Source: Dyadobacter sandarakinus
Lineage (GTDB): Bacteria; Bacteroidota; Bacteroidia; Cytophagales; Spirosomataceae
NCBI RefSeq assembly: GCF_016894445.1
Contig: NZ_CP056775.1
Location: 186,001-250,000 of the forward strand
Direction: 5' to 3'
Length of the DNA: 64,000 nucleotides
In this document: positions 34,344 through 44,676 of the stretch, piece by piece
How positions within the stretch are numbered: position 1 is the stretch's first letter
Layout: every line of letters begins with the position of its first letter
Notes under the pieces: model-generated
Databases searched by the model: none
The model's input: the letters and a program-made list of their open reading frames with translations, nothing else
What the model was told of the DNA's origin: nothing
Position numbers and translations under genes: made by a program

Positions 34344-37300
34344 TTAAGCCAACACTGACTCTGTATTTGATTGTGTTTCCGTGTTTTTCATGATTGCCTT
34401 GATGCCCCTGATTGGTACACCTACCCACGTCGGGCGGTTATTCACCTCATAGTTCAGCTCGTAAATCGCCTTTTGCAGCAGGAATGTCTGCACGAGTACT
34501 TCCAGGTCTTCTTTTTTCTGCGGAATAATCGGACTGTCGCCCACAGTTTCCAGATACGATTTCATGAAAAGCCCGCTCATGTAATGGTACCATTGTTCTA
34601 CAAATGGGAGAAGCTTGTCAATGTCCTCTGTACGGATTTGATTATCAAGATAAAGGCTTCCGTAAGCAGCATAATGGAAGGAGCGGATCATGCCGGCGAC
34701 GTCACGCAATGCCGACCGTTTCAGTCGCCGCTCACTGTAACTACGAGCAGGTTCACCCTCGAAATCCAGGATCACAAAGTCTTTCCCGGTAAACAGAACT
34801 TGTCCAAGGTGATAGTCGCCATGTATCCGGATTTTTGCCGTATCGATTTTCCGGCTGTAAACCTTTTTAAGCTCTGTCAGGATATCTTCCTTCATTTGAA
34901 TGATCCGGTCAGCCTCAGCTTTCAGCTCGGGAGACAGTTTTTTGGAGTTCCGGTTCAAACCCTGGAATGTACTGCGCACCAATGATAGCAATGACGAATA
35001 TACCGAACGCTGGTAGTGCAGCGAGAACTCCTCCGGTTTGAAATCAGGCAAGTCATTGTTGGATGCCAGTGCAAGGTGCATTTCAGCAGTTCTGACGCCC
35101 AAAAGTGATACCTGTTCCACTACCGGTACATCCAGCAGATTCCGGAATGATTCGGGTATATCTTCATAACCTACCGGCTCAATCAAAGTACCGCGAAGTT
35201 CCTGCGGCAACTGGATATCTGCCGAGGACAGGATTGTTTCATTGAAGCTGTCCAGCCTGTCCAGCATATAAGCCCATGCATCATTGGCATTGGTCACCAT
35301 TTCCTGCATCATTCCCAGGATCATGGAGTCTTTACCATGCTTCCATTCCACCGCACCCACAAATGCCGGAATGTTTTTGAATGCAGCTTCATGGGTAAGG
35401 AAATGTGTAATTTCCATATCCGGATTTACTGCACGGTCTACTTTGCGATACAGTTTAAAGAAATACTTGCCATCATACGAAAGTGAAGTATTGCTTTGTT
35501 CTGCCGACATTACTTTCGGTTTGATCTTCTCGGTTTCCTGCAAATGTGTGGCGAGCTGCTCATTGCCGGTAAAATGGATGGTATTTCCATTATCATGAAC
35601 TGTGTGACCCTGAGCCATGTACGTAAGCAGGTATTGCTGAAATTCGAGCCCGTACACTGCGTCAAAAAGTACTCCCTCCTCGTCACCTTCTAGCTGTACC
35701 CTGGCAATCACAGCCTGCGGACAATCCTCGCGAACCTTATGTGCAAACGGATCTTTTCCAAATGCGACAGGCAGCTGGTACATCTCGGGCATGTCATTCT
35801 GGTAGGTAGTTTCCAGCAGCAGAATGTACGCAGGCAGATTGTCGCCCATTGGAATCTCAACATGCGAAATGATCTTGACACTATCCAGACCCTTTCCTTT
35901 ACCTCCAAACCACCTCATTTTCATCATATAGTAAGGCAGCATCTGGTTTTCCAGCTGTTCACGAAGTGCAGGTTCCAGCAGTTTGGACCATTTATTGAGA
36001 CGTATTAGAGGAAGCTCGCGGTTCTCGTCTATTTCGGGGTGTGTTTTTTGTAAAATAAAACACTGACATGCATAAGCTTCAAGTGTAAAGAAGTATGGCG
36101 TACTATCCTTTACCATCGGAAACTTGTTCCGGCTGTATATTTCAACGGGTTGATACCCTTTGTAATCGTCCAAGTCAAGCTCTACCGGCTGCGGGAAGCG
36201 CGAAAGGTTTGCCACCACCAGCATCGTTTCATCCTCGAACGTTCTGGTAAACGAAAGGATCTTACTGTTTTCCGAACTTAGAAAACGGATATCACCCCGG
36301 CTGAATGCCTTGTATTTCTTGCGGGTGTTGATCGCACGTTTCATCCACCACAGCAGCGACGATGTGTTGCGCGTTTGCAACTCCACATTGACCGACTCAT
36401 AATGGTATTGGGGATCAAGAATCAGCGGCAGGTACAGTCGCTGCGGATTGGCCTGGGAGAATCCGGCATTGCGGTCTGGTGACCATTGCATGGGTGTACG
36501 CACGCCATCACGGTCACCCAGGTAAAAGTTATCGCCCATCCCGATTTCATCACCATAGTAAATAATCGGAGTTCCCGGGAAAGTAAAAAGAAGCGAGTTG
36601 AGCAACTCGATTTTCTTACGATTATTATCCATTAAAGGTGCCAGCCGGTGCCGAATCCCGAGGTTAATGCGTGCTTTCGGGTCTTTCACATAGGCTTTGT
36701 ACATATAGTCGCGCTCCTCGTCGGTTACCATTTCCAGGGTAAGCTCGTCGTGATTACGCAGGAAAATACCCCACTGACAATTTTCAGGAATAGCAGGCGT
36801 CTGATCGAAAATGTCAGTAATTGGATAGCGATCCTCCATTTGCAGCGACATAAACATCCGCGGCATGATCGGGAAGTGATAGTTCATCTGGCATTCGTCC
36901 CCATCGCCAAAGTACGCAGCCGAGTCTTCCGGCCACATATTGGCCTCAGCCAGGAGCAGCGTCCCTGGAAAGTGGCTATCTACATGTTTACGAAGCTCTT
37001 TCAAAAACACGTGCGTCTCGGGCAGGTTTTCACAGTTGGTGCCATCCCGCTCAAAAAGATACGGTACTGCATCCAGCCGGAACCCGTCGACACCCATTTT
37101 ACACCAGTAGTTGATGATCTTGAAAATTTCATCCCTTACCTGCTGGTTGTCAAAGTTGAGATCGGGCTGGTGATGGAAAAACCGGTGCCAGTAATACTGC
37201 CCGGCAACATCGTCCCAGGTCCAGTTTGATTTTTCGTAGTCCTGAAAAATAATGCGGGCATCCTTGTATTGTTTAGGATTGTCCGTCCATACATAATAGT

Positions 37301-37700
37301 TACGGTGAGCTGACCCTTTCGGTGCCTTTCTTGCCCTCTGAAACCAGGGGTGTTGGTCGGAAGTGTGGTTAATTACCAGCTCGGTAATTACTTTCAGCCC
37401 GCGCTTGTGGGCTTCTTTCAGGAATGTTTTAAACTCGTGGATCTCCCCGTAGGATGGATTGATATTATAATAATCCGCAATATCGTAGCCGTCGTCACGC
37501 AGGGGCGAGGGATAAAAAGGAAGGAGCCAGATCGCCGTCACACCCAAATCCTGCAGGTAGTCCAGTTGCTCCATCAAACCCTTAAAATCTCCTATTCCGT
37601 CACAATTTCCGTCTTTGAACGCTTTAATGTGTAGTTCGTAAATGATCGCATCTTTGTACCAATGCAAATTCTTATCAGGCAACTCTTGTTTATTTTCCAT
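34344..37700 (-). CDS. treS: Trehalose synthase (maltose alpha-glucosyltransferase) fused to maltokinase
   Basis: This 1118-residue fusion has two enzymes of the GlgE pathway. Residues ~1-550 are a TreS GH13 domain, which interconverts trehalose and maltose: [20 protein letters not shown], the nucleophile Asp in [15 protein letters not shown] (near residue 206), the Glu in [11 protein letters not shown] and the Asp in RNHDEL. Residues ~560-1118 are a maltokinase (Mak/Pep2), which makes maltose 1-phosphate from maltose and ATP: an N-terminal cap ([14 protein letters not shown]) and the kinase loop [13 protein letters not shown] (near 955) with [12 protein letters not shown]. The fusion is known from other bacteria. 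Gaps are 7 bp to glgE and 10 bp to glgB, so the three genes are one operon. Only the symbol treS is used because both enzymes share one gene. Confidence 0.96.
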   Translation of the reverse strand: MENKQELPDKNLHWYKDAIIYELHIKAFKDGNCDGIGDFKGLMEQLDYLQDLGVTAIWLLPFYPSPLRDDGYDIADYYNINPSYGEIHEFKTFLKEAHKRGLKVITELVINHTSDQHPWFQRARKAPKGSAHRNYYVWTDNPKQYKDARIIFQDYEKSNWTWDDVAGQYYWHRFFHHQPDLNFDNQQVRDEIFKIINYWCKMGVDGFRLDAVPYLFERDGTNCENLPETHVFLKELRKHVDSHFPGTLLLAEANMWPEDSAAYFGDGDECQMNYHFPIMPRMFMSLQMEDRYPITDIFDQTPAIPENCQWGIFLRNHDELTLEMVTDEERDYMYKAYVKDPKARINLGIRHRLAPLMDNNRKKIELLNSLLFTFPGTPIIYYGDEIGMGDNFYLGDRDGVRTPMQWSPDRNAGFSQANPQRLYLPLILDPQYHYESVNVELQTRNTSSLLWWMKRAINTRKKYKAFSRGDIRFLSSENSKILSFTRTFEDETMLVVANLSRFPQPVELDLDDYKGYQPVEIYSRNKFPMVKDSTPYFFTLEAYACQCFILQKTHPEIDENRELPLIRLNKWSKLLEPALREQLENQMLPYYMMKMRWFGGKGKGLDSVKIISHVEIPMGDNLPAYILLLETTYQNDMPEMYQLPVAFGKDPFAHKVREDCPQAVIARVQLEGDEEGVLFDAVYGLEFQQYLLTYMAQGHTVHDNGNTIHFTGNEQLATHLQETEKIKPKVMSAEQSNTSLSYDGKYFFKLYRKVDRAVNPDMEITHFLTHEAAFKNIPAFVGAVEWKHGKDSMILGMMQEMVTNANDAWAYMLDRLDSFNETILSSADIQLPQELRGTLIEPVGYEDIPESFRNLLDVPVVEQVSLLGVRTAEMHLALASNNDLPDFKPEEFSLHYQRSVYSSLLSLVRSTFQGLNRNSKKLSPELKAEADRIIQMKEDILTELKKVYSRKIDTAKIRIHGDYHLGQVLFTGKDFVILDFEGEPARSYSERRLKRSALRDVAGMIRSFHYAAYGSLYLDNQIRTEDIDKLLPFVEQWYHYMSGLFMKSYLETVGDSPIIPQKKEDLEVLVQTFLLQKAIYELNYEVNNRPTWVGVPIRGIKAIMKNTETQSNTESVLA

Positions 37701-37707
37701 GCAAGTG

Positions 37708-39660
37708 TCAGTTCAAAGGTTCAATTTTGAGGATGTGTCCGGGCATTTCGTAAGGGTTCATCTGTACATAATTGTATTCGCCCTGCCAGTAATATTTCTC
37801 ACCGCTCAGCATGTCACTGACCCGGTATGACTGGTGGTAATCCAACCCGAACTTCGTTACCGGCACCTTGATGTGCGCTCCCTGAGTATTATATACGTCC
37901 AGGTTGATCGCGATCAGTAATGCATTGCCAGTCTCGGTATCTGTTTTGACAAACGAAATAATGGAGTCATTATCGGTCTCGGCAAAGTCGATGTTCCAGG
38001 TGGATTGCAGGGCTGTATTTTCCCTGCGGATACGATTGACCCGCGTGATTATTTCGGCAGTACGGCTGTACCGTTCCCAGTCCCAGTGCTTGATCTCGTA
38101 CTTTTCATTGTCGGTATATTCCTCCTTGCCCGGGTGCGGCGTATTGACGCCAAATTCGTACACAGGACCATACATCCCGTAGTTGGACGACAGTGTGGCA
38201 GCAAGCAAAAAGCGGATAATGTGCGCATTTTCGCCACCTTCGGCAAGGTGATGCGGAAGAATATCAGGCGTGTTGGGCCAGAAGTTGGGCCGGAAATAGT
38301 ACTGCTGGTCAGTTTTGGTAAGCTCGTTCATATATTGTTCGAGCTCCCATTTGGTATTTCGCCAGGTAAAATAGGTATAGGACTGGTTGAAGCCGATTTT
38401 GGCAAGCCGCTCCATGATCCGCGGACGTGTAAATGCCTCTGCCAGGAAGAGCACCTCGGGGTTTTTTCTCCGTACTTCTCCGATCATCCATTCCCAGAAG
38501 GCAAATGCTTTTGTATGCGGATTATCAATACGGAATACTTTAACTCCCTTTTCAATCCAGAAATCAATCACACTTTTCAGCTCATTCCAGAGGTTTTCCC
38601 AGTCTTTTGTTTCAAAATCAAAGGGAAGAATGTCCTCGTATCTTTTGGGCGGATTTTCAGCATACTGAACTGTACCGTCGGGCCGCCACTTAAACCATTG
38701 CGGATGCTCCTTTACATAAGGATGATCCGGCGCGCATTGGTAGGCAATGTCCATCGCAATCTCAATGCCCAGGTTTTTTGCCGCCTGCACCAGTGCTTCA
38801 AAATCTTCAATGGTACCCAGCTCCGGATGCACAGCTTTATGCCCACCCAGCCTGTTACCAATCGCCCAGGGCGATCCCGGATCGGTGGGCGCGGGGGTAA
38901 GTGTATTATTGCGCCCTTTGCGCTTCATCTCACCGATGGGGTGAATGGGCGGGAAGTATAAGGTATCAAACCCCATTTTGGCTACTCTCGGCAGCAGGCG
39001 TTCTGCATCTTTGAAAGTACCGTGGGTTTGGGGAGTGGCAGCAGCCGAACGTGGAAAGAACTCGTACCAGGTACTGTAAGCCGCTTTTTTACGCTCAATT
39101 TCAAGCTGGAATGTTGTGGGGAAAACAGTAATGCGATTTGTAAACCGGATCTTGCCCACTGCTTCGGCAACACTCCCGCTGATGGCCAGATTTACGGCAG
39201 CTTCCCTGTTTTTTTCATTTTTCAGCTGTTCTGCCCATTGTGAAAACAGCGGTTTGTCAGTCTCGGAAGCAAGTGCCCCGGCTTCATCCAGCAGTTCAAC
39301 TCCGATAAGCAGCTCCACAGCCAGGTCCTGCCCGGCTTCGTACTTCTTGACGAGGCCCTTTTTCCAGGTTGTATAATGGTCTATCCAGCCCGTTACCCGA
39401 TATTCGTAAAAGCCGAGCTTCTCCGGACGCCAGGTAGCTTCCCACTGATCATTGATCAGGAACTGCATAGCAACTTCATCCCAGTGCTGATCATTTTCAT
39501 GTTTGAAAACAATACTGGCTGCTACTGAGTCGTGGCCGTCACCAAAAATATCTGCAGTAACTGTTATGCTTTCACCTATTGCCCGCCTGGCCGGATATTT
39601 CCCTCCTTCGATCTGAGGAGTGACATTCGTAATGATTACGCGTTTCCTTCCTTCCTGCAT
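37708..39660 (-). CDS. glgE: Alpha-1,4-glucan:maltose-1-phosphate maltosyltransferase
   Basis: This 650-residue GH13_3 enzyme transfers maltosyl units from maltose 1-phosphate onto alpha-1,4-glucan and is the polymerising step of the GlgE pathway. The N-terminal domain (RVIITNVTPQIEGGKYPARR) is characteristic. The nucleophile is the Asp in FRIDNPHTKAFAFWEW (near residue 378), and the acid/base Glu lies in VLFLAEAFTRP. Length is normal. It is the first gene of the minus-strand operon with treS-mak and glgB. Its product uses the maltose 1-phosphate made by the neighbouring fusion. No classical glgA or glgC is present in the window. Confidence 0.96.
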   Translation of the reverse strand: MQEGRKRVIITNVTPQIEGGKYPARRAIGESITVTADIFGDGHDSVAASIVFKHENDQHWDEVAMQFLINDQWEATWRPEKLGFYEYRVTGWIDHYTTWKKGLVKKYEAGQDLAVELLIGVELLDEAGALASETDKPLFSQWAEQLKNEKNREAAVNLAISGSVAEAVGKIRFTNRITVFPTTFQLEIERKKAAYSTWYEFFPRSAAATPQTHGTFKDAERLLPRVAKMGFDTLYFPPIHPIGEMKRKGRNNTLTPAPTDPGSPWAIGNRLGGHKAVHPELGTIEDFEALVQAAKNLGIEIAMDIAYQCAPDHPYVKEHPQWFKWRPDGTVQYAENPPKRYEDILPFDFETKDWENLWNELKSVIDFWIEKGVKVFRIDNPHTKAFAFWEWMIGEVRRKNPEVLFLAEAFTRPRIMERLAKIGFNQSYTYFTWRNTKWELEQYMNELTKTDQQYYFRPNFWPNTPDILPHHLAEGGENAHIIRFLLAATLSSNYGMYGPVYEFGVNTPHPGKEEYTDNEKYEIKHWDWERYSRTAEIITRVNRIRRENTALQSTWNIDFAETDNDSIISFVKTDTETGNALLIAINLDVYNTQGAHIKVPVTKFGLDYHQSYRVSDMLSGEKYYWQGEYNYVQMNPYEMPGHILKIEPLN

Positions 39661-39781
39661 ATTTGAGTATGGACATTGGTTTTGTACCGCACTCCAATCA
39701 AAACCATGCCTGAAGAAAGCAGATGCAGGTTTATTACCCTATGTCGAATTACTATTTATACGATGAAAGCAATTAAGCCGT

Positions 39782-39799
39782 AAAAAACCGCCCGTCGGT
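39782..39799 (-). terminator. Possible short terminator after the hybrid kinase gene
   Basis: Read on the minus strand, ACCG, a 5-nt loop and CGGT are followed by six T. The stem has only 4 bp, so this is weak. It lies 15 bp beyond the stop of the hybrid kinase at 39815. The rest of 39661-39814 shows no clear gene or site and should hold the glgE promoter. Confidence 0.3.
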
Positions 39800-39814
39800 A
39801 TACCAAATTGCAGA

Positions 39815-42800
39815 TTATTCCAGCATGGGCTGTCTGGCAGTATACCCACGCTGCAAGGCCGCTTTGATGTCTTCGTGGCGGAGCGGCTTGGATATATAGT
39901 CGTCCATACCCGCTTTGAGGCATATTTCGCGATCTTCATGCATGGCATTGGCCGTCATTGCGGTAATGTAAGGCTGCTGGATATTCAGCTTGCGGATATT
40001 GCGTGTAGCATCCAGGCCGTCCATTTCCGGCATTTGCACATCCATAAAAATCATGTCGAATGTTTCTTCGCGTGCTGCGTTCAATGCTTCCAGTCCGTTA
40101 TGAGCAACCGTAGGGTGATATCCCAGCTTTGTCAAAACCGTCACAAACAACTTTTCATTGATCGCATTATCCTCAGTCACGAGGATTTTTAGTGGAAATT
40201 CCTCAGCAAAGTAGGTAGACAGTAAGCTGGGGCGGGGTGGAGGAGCCGGGGCCACAACCTGGCGCGAAAGCTCGTTCTGGATCACCTGACCAAGGCGCTG
40301 ATGTTTCACAGGCTTTGTCAGCACGGCTGCGAATATATCCGGATAGTTTTTACGCGTTTCGTCCCCTACCGAGCTGAGCAGTACAATCGGAATGTCCGGG
40401 TAGGTGTCCCTGATTTTTCTGGACAGGTCAAGGCCATTCATGACCGGCATGTTCTGGTCGGTGATCACCAGCTCTATTTTGGGGTTGGACTTTAAGATTT
40501 CCAGTGCTTCCCTGCCCGACGAGGCCAAAGCGGGAACAAGCTTCCAGTATTTCAGCTGGCTGTCGATGATCCGCAGATTGGTCCGGTTGTCGTCCACCAC
40601 CAGTACCTGCTTGCCTTCACTGTCGCTCCGGTGCAGCTCTGTGCCGGCAGCCGGATCAGGTTCACCGGGCAGGGTCATGATCGTGAAGGTAAATGTTGCC
40701 CCTTTTTCCTCCTCACTTTCGGCATAGATGCGCCCGCCCATGAGCTCCACCAGCCTGCGGCATATCACAAGTCCCAGACCCGTGCCCCCGTACTTGCGGC
40801 TGTGCGATGAATCCACCTGCGAAAATGCCCGGAAAAGAAGATCAAGCTTGTCGTCAGAAATCCCGATGCCCGAATCCTTCACCTTGAACTGCAGTTCGAT
40901 CTCGCCATGCTCATCTGTCGAAAGCAGTGCCACACTGACGAGGATTTCCCCTTTTTTGGTAAATTTTACTGCATTTCCGACCAGGTTAATCAGTACCTGC
41001 CTCAGCCGCAGGCTGTCACCGATAATTCGGGACGGCACTTCGGGATTGATCTGGTAAACAAGGTCCAGTCCTTCGAGCGCAGCTTTGCCCGAAAATACTC
41101 CCAGTACTTCCTCAATGCATTCAGGCAGGTCAAACGTTTTGCTTTCCAGCTCCATGTTCCCCGATTCGATTTTCGAAAAGTCAAGAATGTCATTGATGAC
41201 TGTCAGTAGTCCATCCCCGCAGCTCATGATCGTTTCGGTATATTCGGCCTGCTCGTCGGTCATTTCGGTTTGTGAAAGCAGCAGCGCCATACCCAGAATA
41301 CCGTTCATAGGCGTCCTGATTTCGTGGCTCATTGTGGCCAGGAATACACTTTTGGCCTGGTTTGCCTTTTCTGCTTCCTCTCTGGCCTGATGTTCAAGAA
41401 TGTGCTTTTGTTTGAGGTCCCTGTTGAGCTTATGCAAATGTTCCGCCTGAATTTCGAGTGCCTGTTTTTGCAGGATCACCTCTTTCGTGCGCTCTTTTAC
41501 TTCCTGCAAAAGAATTTTACGCTGTTTTTTCATGGCTCCCACGCGCATCTGGTACAGCAGGAAAATCACTCCGGCAAGCAGCAGTAGTATGACACCCCTG
41601 AACCACCATGTCCCCCAGAATGGAGGTACGATATGCAGCCGGATGTAAGTGCCCGTCTCATTCCAGACACCATCATTGTTCGAAGCCTTGACCCTGAAAA
41701 CATAGTCACCCGGGTCGAGATTGGTGTAGGTCGCTCTCCGGGTAGTCCCCGACATAATCCAGTCATCATCGAAACCTTCCAGCTTGTAGGCATACTGATT
41801 TTTACGCGTGATGGTATAGTTCAAGGCGGTAAATTCAAAAGAAAGCATCAGGTCCTTGTGCGAAACGCGGATGTCCTTCACAGCCGTGATGTGATGCCTC
41901 AGTGGAGAATTTTTGTCCTTATTGCTGACAGACTTGTTGAAGACCTGAAAATCCGTGATGAATACCGGAGGTACATATTTATTATAGCGGATACTGTCGG
42001 GATGAAAAACATTCAACCCGTTCTGCCCGCCCAGGAACATGGTACCTGCCGCATTTTTATACACCGACATCCTGTTGAAAGACGTCCCCTGCAGACCATC
42101 GCTTGTATCGTAATTCCGGAAGGTGCGGGTATCAGGGTTGAAGTTGGAAACCCCGAGGTTTGTGGTGAGCCACAGCGTTCCGTGCGCATCTTCCAGGATT
42201 CCCTCAATCACTTCATTGGGCAGGCCGTCTTTCTGCCGGTATTGGGTAAATGTACCTTTGCGGTCATCCATCAGGTTCAGTCCGCCGTTGGTACCCACCC
42301 AGATCCTGTTTTTGCTGTCCTGATAAATACAGTTGACCAGATTGCTGCTCAGCGTTGTCTTGTCATGAATGTCGCTTGTGTAATGTTTGAATGTGCCCGT
42401 TTTGTCTTGAAAAAGGTTGAGCCCGCCTCCTTCAGTACCTACCCATACCCGGTCCTGCCTGTCTACCAGCAGGGACAGGATTACATTGGCATTGATCCCG
42501 TCGGGCTTTGAAGGGTGTGCGTAGTACCGGATGTAGGTACCGCTGGCCTTGTTGTACCGCAGCAGGCCCTCGGACGTGGCGATCCACAGCGTTCCCGCAT
42601 GGTCATCTTCGAGCGCGTGGATATTGGAAGGTATCCGTCCCTTGATTTTGCTTTCCCGGTTAAGGTTGTCGAACGTTCTTTGTTTAGAATTAAATGTGCT
42701 TAATCCCCCTTTGTAATTACCGATCCACATGATCTTGTCACGGTCCTCGTGCAGGGAAATCACATAATTGCTCGCAATGCTTTTACGGTTTTCAGGCTCG

Positions 42801-44053
42801 TGCTTGTAGTGGGAAAATGCGGCATTTTTACGGTCCCACACATTGATCCCGCCCCCATCGGTTCCCAGCCAGAGATTTCCTGCATGGTCTTCGGTGATAG
42901 CGAGAATGTTATCATTGTTCAGACCGTCGATTTTGCCTGCATAGCTTCGTAATCTGTTAAACTTCAAAGGCTCGGCATCCATGATGTTGATACCGCCGCT
43001 GTATGTTCCCACCCACATCGCACCATTCTTATCGCAGAACATGGTGTAAATGGAACCATTGTTCAGCCGGTCCGGATTGGAGCGGTCCGCTACAAAATGG
43101 TCGAAGGTTCCGTCAGCATTCAGGATGTTAATGCCTCCATTACGCGTCCCAATCCAGAGGCGGCCGGCTTTGTCCTCCTGGATCGACAGGACATCATTGT
43201 GGGAGATACTACGCTTGTCATCCGGGTTGTGGCGGAACACGGTAAAGGTACTGTCGGCCGGATTGAACCGGTTGAGGCCGCCTCCCTCCGTAGCAATCCA
43301 GATATTGCCGGCCCGGTCTTCGTATAGGGCATTGAGTTCATTTTTGCTGAGTGAGCCGGGCGTGGCAGGTGCGTGTGTAAAGTGTACAAAATCCCCTTTC
43401 GGACTGGTCATCAGGTTGAGGCCGGCATTGGAAGTAGCCACCCATACACGTCCTTTCCGGTCAACCAGAACATAGGATACAAAGTCGCTGCTTAAACTTC
43501 TGACATCCGGAGAGTGCCTGAATGCAGTAAACTTCTTGGTAGCTATATCAAGATAATTGATACCTCCGCCTCCCGTCCCTATCCAGAGGTTGCCTTTGGC
43601 ATTCATGGATATGCTGGTGACTTTGTTGTGGCTGATGCTGCCGGGTACCGCAGCATTTGTCCTGAAATTAAGAAAACGGTCGGTCACCGGATTATACAGG
43701 CTCAAACCCGCATCGTCCGTGCCGATCCAGAGTTTGCCGCGTTTGTCCTCGCACAAGGCATGCACGTAGTTATGCCCGAGGCTGCGCTCGTTTTCCGGGT
43801 CGTTGCGGTAAATCGTAAACTTGTAGCCGTCGTAGATGTTGAGCCCGTCGGGCGTGCCGAACCACATGAAGCCCCTGCTGTCACATAGTATGCTTGTGAC
43901 GTTATTCTGTGACAAACCACTATTCGTGGAAAGATGACGGAAGGGGTAGTTGATTTCCTGCCCGATAGTAGGAAGTACCTTAAAAATGAGGACAAATACA
44001 GCCAATAAAGATACTTTCAGTTTATATTTAGGAAATAAAGCTTTATATAACAT
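39815..44053 (-). CDS. Hybrid two-component sensor kinase with double propeller
   Basis: This 1412-residue protein has a signal/anchor ([20 protein letters not shown]) and a periplasmic sensor with about 14 WxGT-type blades ([42 protein letters not shown]), enough for two seven-bladed propellers. A Y_Y_Y domain follows ([26 protein letters not shown]), then a transmembrane helix ([20 protein letters not shown]), a coiled coil, a HisKA domain ([15 protein letters not shown] near 907), an ATPase domain ([28 protein letters not shown]) and two receivers ([24 protein letters not shown]). There is no DNA-binding domain, unlike HTCS regulators, so a separate output protein must exist. It sits between the GlgE operon and treY-malQ; a regulatory link to either is inferred only. 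Confidence 0.94.
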   Translation of the reverse strand: MLYKALFPKYKLKVSLLAVFVLIFKVLPTIGQEINYPFRHLSTNSGLSQNNVTSILCDSRGFMWFGTPDGLNIYDGYKFTIYRNDPENERSLGHNYVHALCEDKRGKLWIGTDDAGLSLYNPVTDRFLNFRTNAAVPGSISHNKVTSISMNAKGNLWIGTGGGGINYLDIATKKFTAFRHSPDVRSLSSDFVSYVLVDRKGRVWVATSNAGLNLMTSPKGDFVHFTHAPATPGSLSKNELNALYEDRAGNIWIATEGGGLNRFNPADSTFTVFRHNPDDKRSISHNDVLSIQEDKAGRLWIGTRNGGINILNADGTFDHFVADRSNPDRLNNGSIYTMFCDKNGAMWVGTYSGGINIMDAEPLKFNRLRSYAGKIDGLNNDNILAITEDHAGNLWLGTDGGGINVWDRKNAAFSHYKHEPENRKSIASNYVISLHEDRDKIMWIGNYKGGLSTFNSKQRTFDNLNRESKIKGRIPSNIHALEDDHAGTLWIATSEGLLRYNKASGTYIRYYAHPSKPDGINANVILSLLVDRQDRVWVGTEGGGLNLFQDKTGTFKHYTSDIHDKTTLSSNLVNCIYQDSKNRIWVGTNGGLNLMDDRKGTFTQYRQKDGLPNEVIEGILEDAHGTLWLTTNLGVSNFNPDTRTFRNYDTSDGLQGTSFNRMSVYKNAAGTMFLGGQNGLNVFHPDSIRYNKYVPPVFITDFQVFNKSVSNKDKNSPLRHHITAVKDIRVSHKDLMLSFEFTALNYTITRKNQYAYKLEGFDDDWIMSGTTRRATYTNLDPGDYVFRVKASNNDGVWNETGTYIRLHIVPPFWGTWWFRGVILLLLAGVIFLLYQMRVGAMKKQRKILLQEVKERTKEVILQKQALEIQAEHLHKLNRDLKQKHILEHQAREEAEKANQAKSVFLATMSHEIRTPMNGILGMALLLSQTEMTDEQAEYTETIMSCGDGLLTVINDILDFSKIESGNMELESKTFDLPECIEEVLGVFSGKAALEGLDLVYQINPEVPSRIIGDSLRLRQVLINLVGNAVKFTKKGEILVSVALLSTDEHGEIELQFKVKDSGIGISDDKLDLLFRAFSQVDSSHSRKYGGTGLGLVICRRLVELMGGRIYAESEEEKGATFTFTIMTLPGEPDPAAGTELHRSDSEGKQVLVVDDNRTNLRIIDSQLKYWKLVPALASSGREALEILKSNPKIELVITDQNMPVMNGLDLSRKIRDTYPDIPIVLLSSVGDETRKNYPDIFAAVLTKPVKHQRLGQVIQNELSRQVVAPAPPPRPSLLSTYFAEEFPLKILVTEDNAINEKLFVTVLTKLGYHPTVAHNGLEALNAAREETFDMIFMDVQMPEMDGLDATRNIRKLNIQQPYITAMTANAMHEDREICLKAGMDDYISKPLRHEDIKAALQRGYTARQPMLE

Positions 44054-44214
44054 TAGTCCAGATATTTTCCTACACGCTACTAAGATACTCTTTTATTTTA
44101 AGTATTAAACTACTTCTACGGTATCTTACAATAATGTAAACAAAGAGTGATTACAGATTAACTGACAGGTAAAGGTTGAAGGGTATTCAACATTTAAACA
44201 TTACCGGTAGCGCT

Positions 44215-44592
44215 ATGGATTTTATACTGATTGATGACAGCGTGTTCGACTTGTTCACGCACGAAAAGCTGCTGATGCGCAGCGGTCTTGCACAACACGT
44301 CACGTCGTTTGGCTCAGGCAGGGAGGCAATTGATTTTTTGATGGAACAAACGACGGAAATGCCTGAAACGGTAATCCTGCTCGACCTGCAAATGCCTGAA
44401 ATCAATGGGTTTGAGTTTACCGGACTTTATGCTTCGTTACCTTCCGAAATCCGCAGCCGCATCAAGCTCTTTATGATTTCCTCCACGGTTGATACCGCCG
44501 ATATTCTCGAAGCCCGCAATAATCCCCATATTATCCGGCTCCTGTCGAAGCCCCTTGAAATTCCGCTCCTGAAATCACTGCTGCTGGTATGA
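44215..44592 (+). CDS. Stand-alone response-regulator receiver
   Basis: This 125-residue protein is a lone receiver domain with a complete active site: D7/D8 (LIDDS), phosphoacceptor D57 (LLDLQMPEING), Ser/Thr at MISST and K112 (SKPL). No output domain follows. ATG 44215 is chosen; an in-frame TTG at 44176 would add 13 residues not typical of the family. It is divergent from the hybrid kinase gene and could act as a shuttle or phosphate sink for it, as in known CheY-like phosphorelays; this is inference. The gap between the two genes (44054-44214) contains TAAGATAC/GTATCTTA inverted copies at 44081-44088 and 44121-44128, of unclear meaning. Confidence 0.88.
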   Translation: MDFILIDDSVFDLFTHEKLLMRSGLAQHVTSFGSGREAIDFLMEQTTEMPETVILLDLQMPEINGFEFTGLYASLPSEIRSRIKLFMISSTVDTADILEARNNPHIIRLLSKPLEIPLLKSLLLV

Positions 44593-44645
44593 CCTGAGCT
44601 GCTGACGGGCTCACTTTACTTTGGCTGGCATAAATATTTATCGTC

Positions 44646-44676
44646 TGACGGTTTTTAAATGATCAACAAACCGTTA
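44646..44676 (+). promoter_or_regulatory. Hairpin covering the treY-malQ start codon region
   Basis: ACGGTTT (44648-44654) is exactly complementary to AAACCGT (44668-44674), with a 13-nt loop. One G-U and one A-U pair (46-47 with 75-76) can extend it into the ATG at 44676. In RNA this would hide the ribosome-docking region, so translation may depend on opening the stem. It could also be chance. Confidence 0.4.

Noticed and set aside
38005..38961. 318-codon plus-strand frame inside glgE
   Set aside because: It is antisense to conserved GlgE catalytic sequence and its translation looks random and cysteine/proline-rich.
41633..42511. 292-codon plus-strand frame inside the hybrid kinase
   Set aside because: It is antisense to the propeller and Y_Y_Y region, whose reading is clear on the minus strand.
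44081..44128. Inverted copies TAAGATAC and GTATCTTA as an operator
   Set aside because: They are 32 bp apart in AT-rich sequence and could easily occur by chance; mentioned with the receiver gene only.
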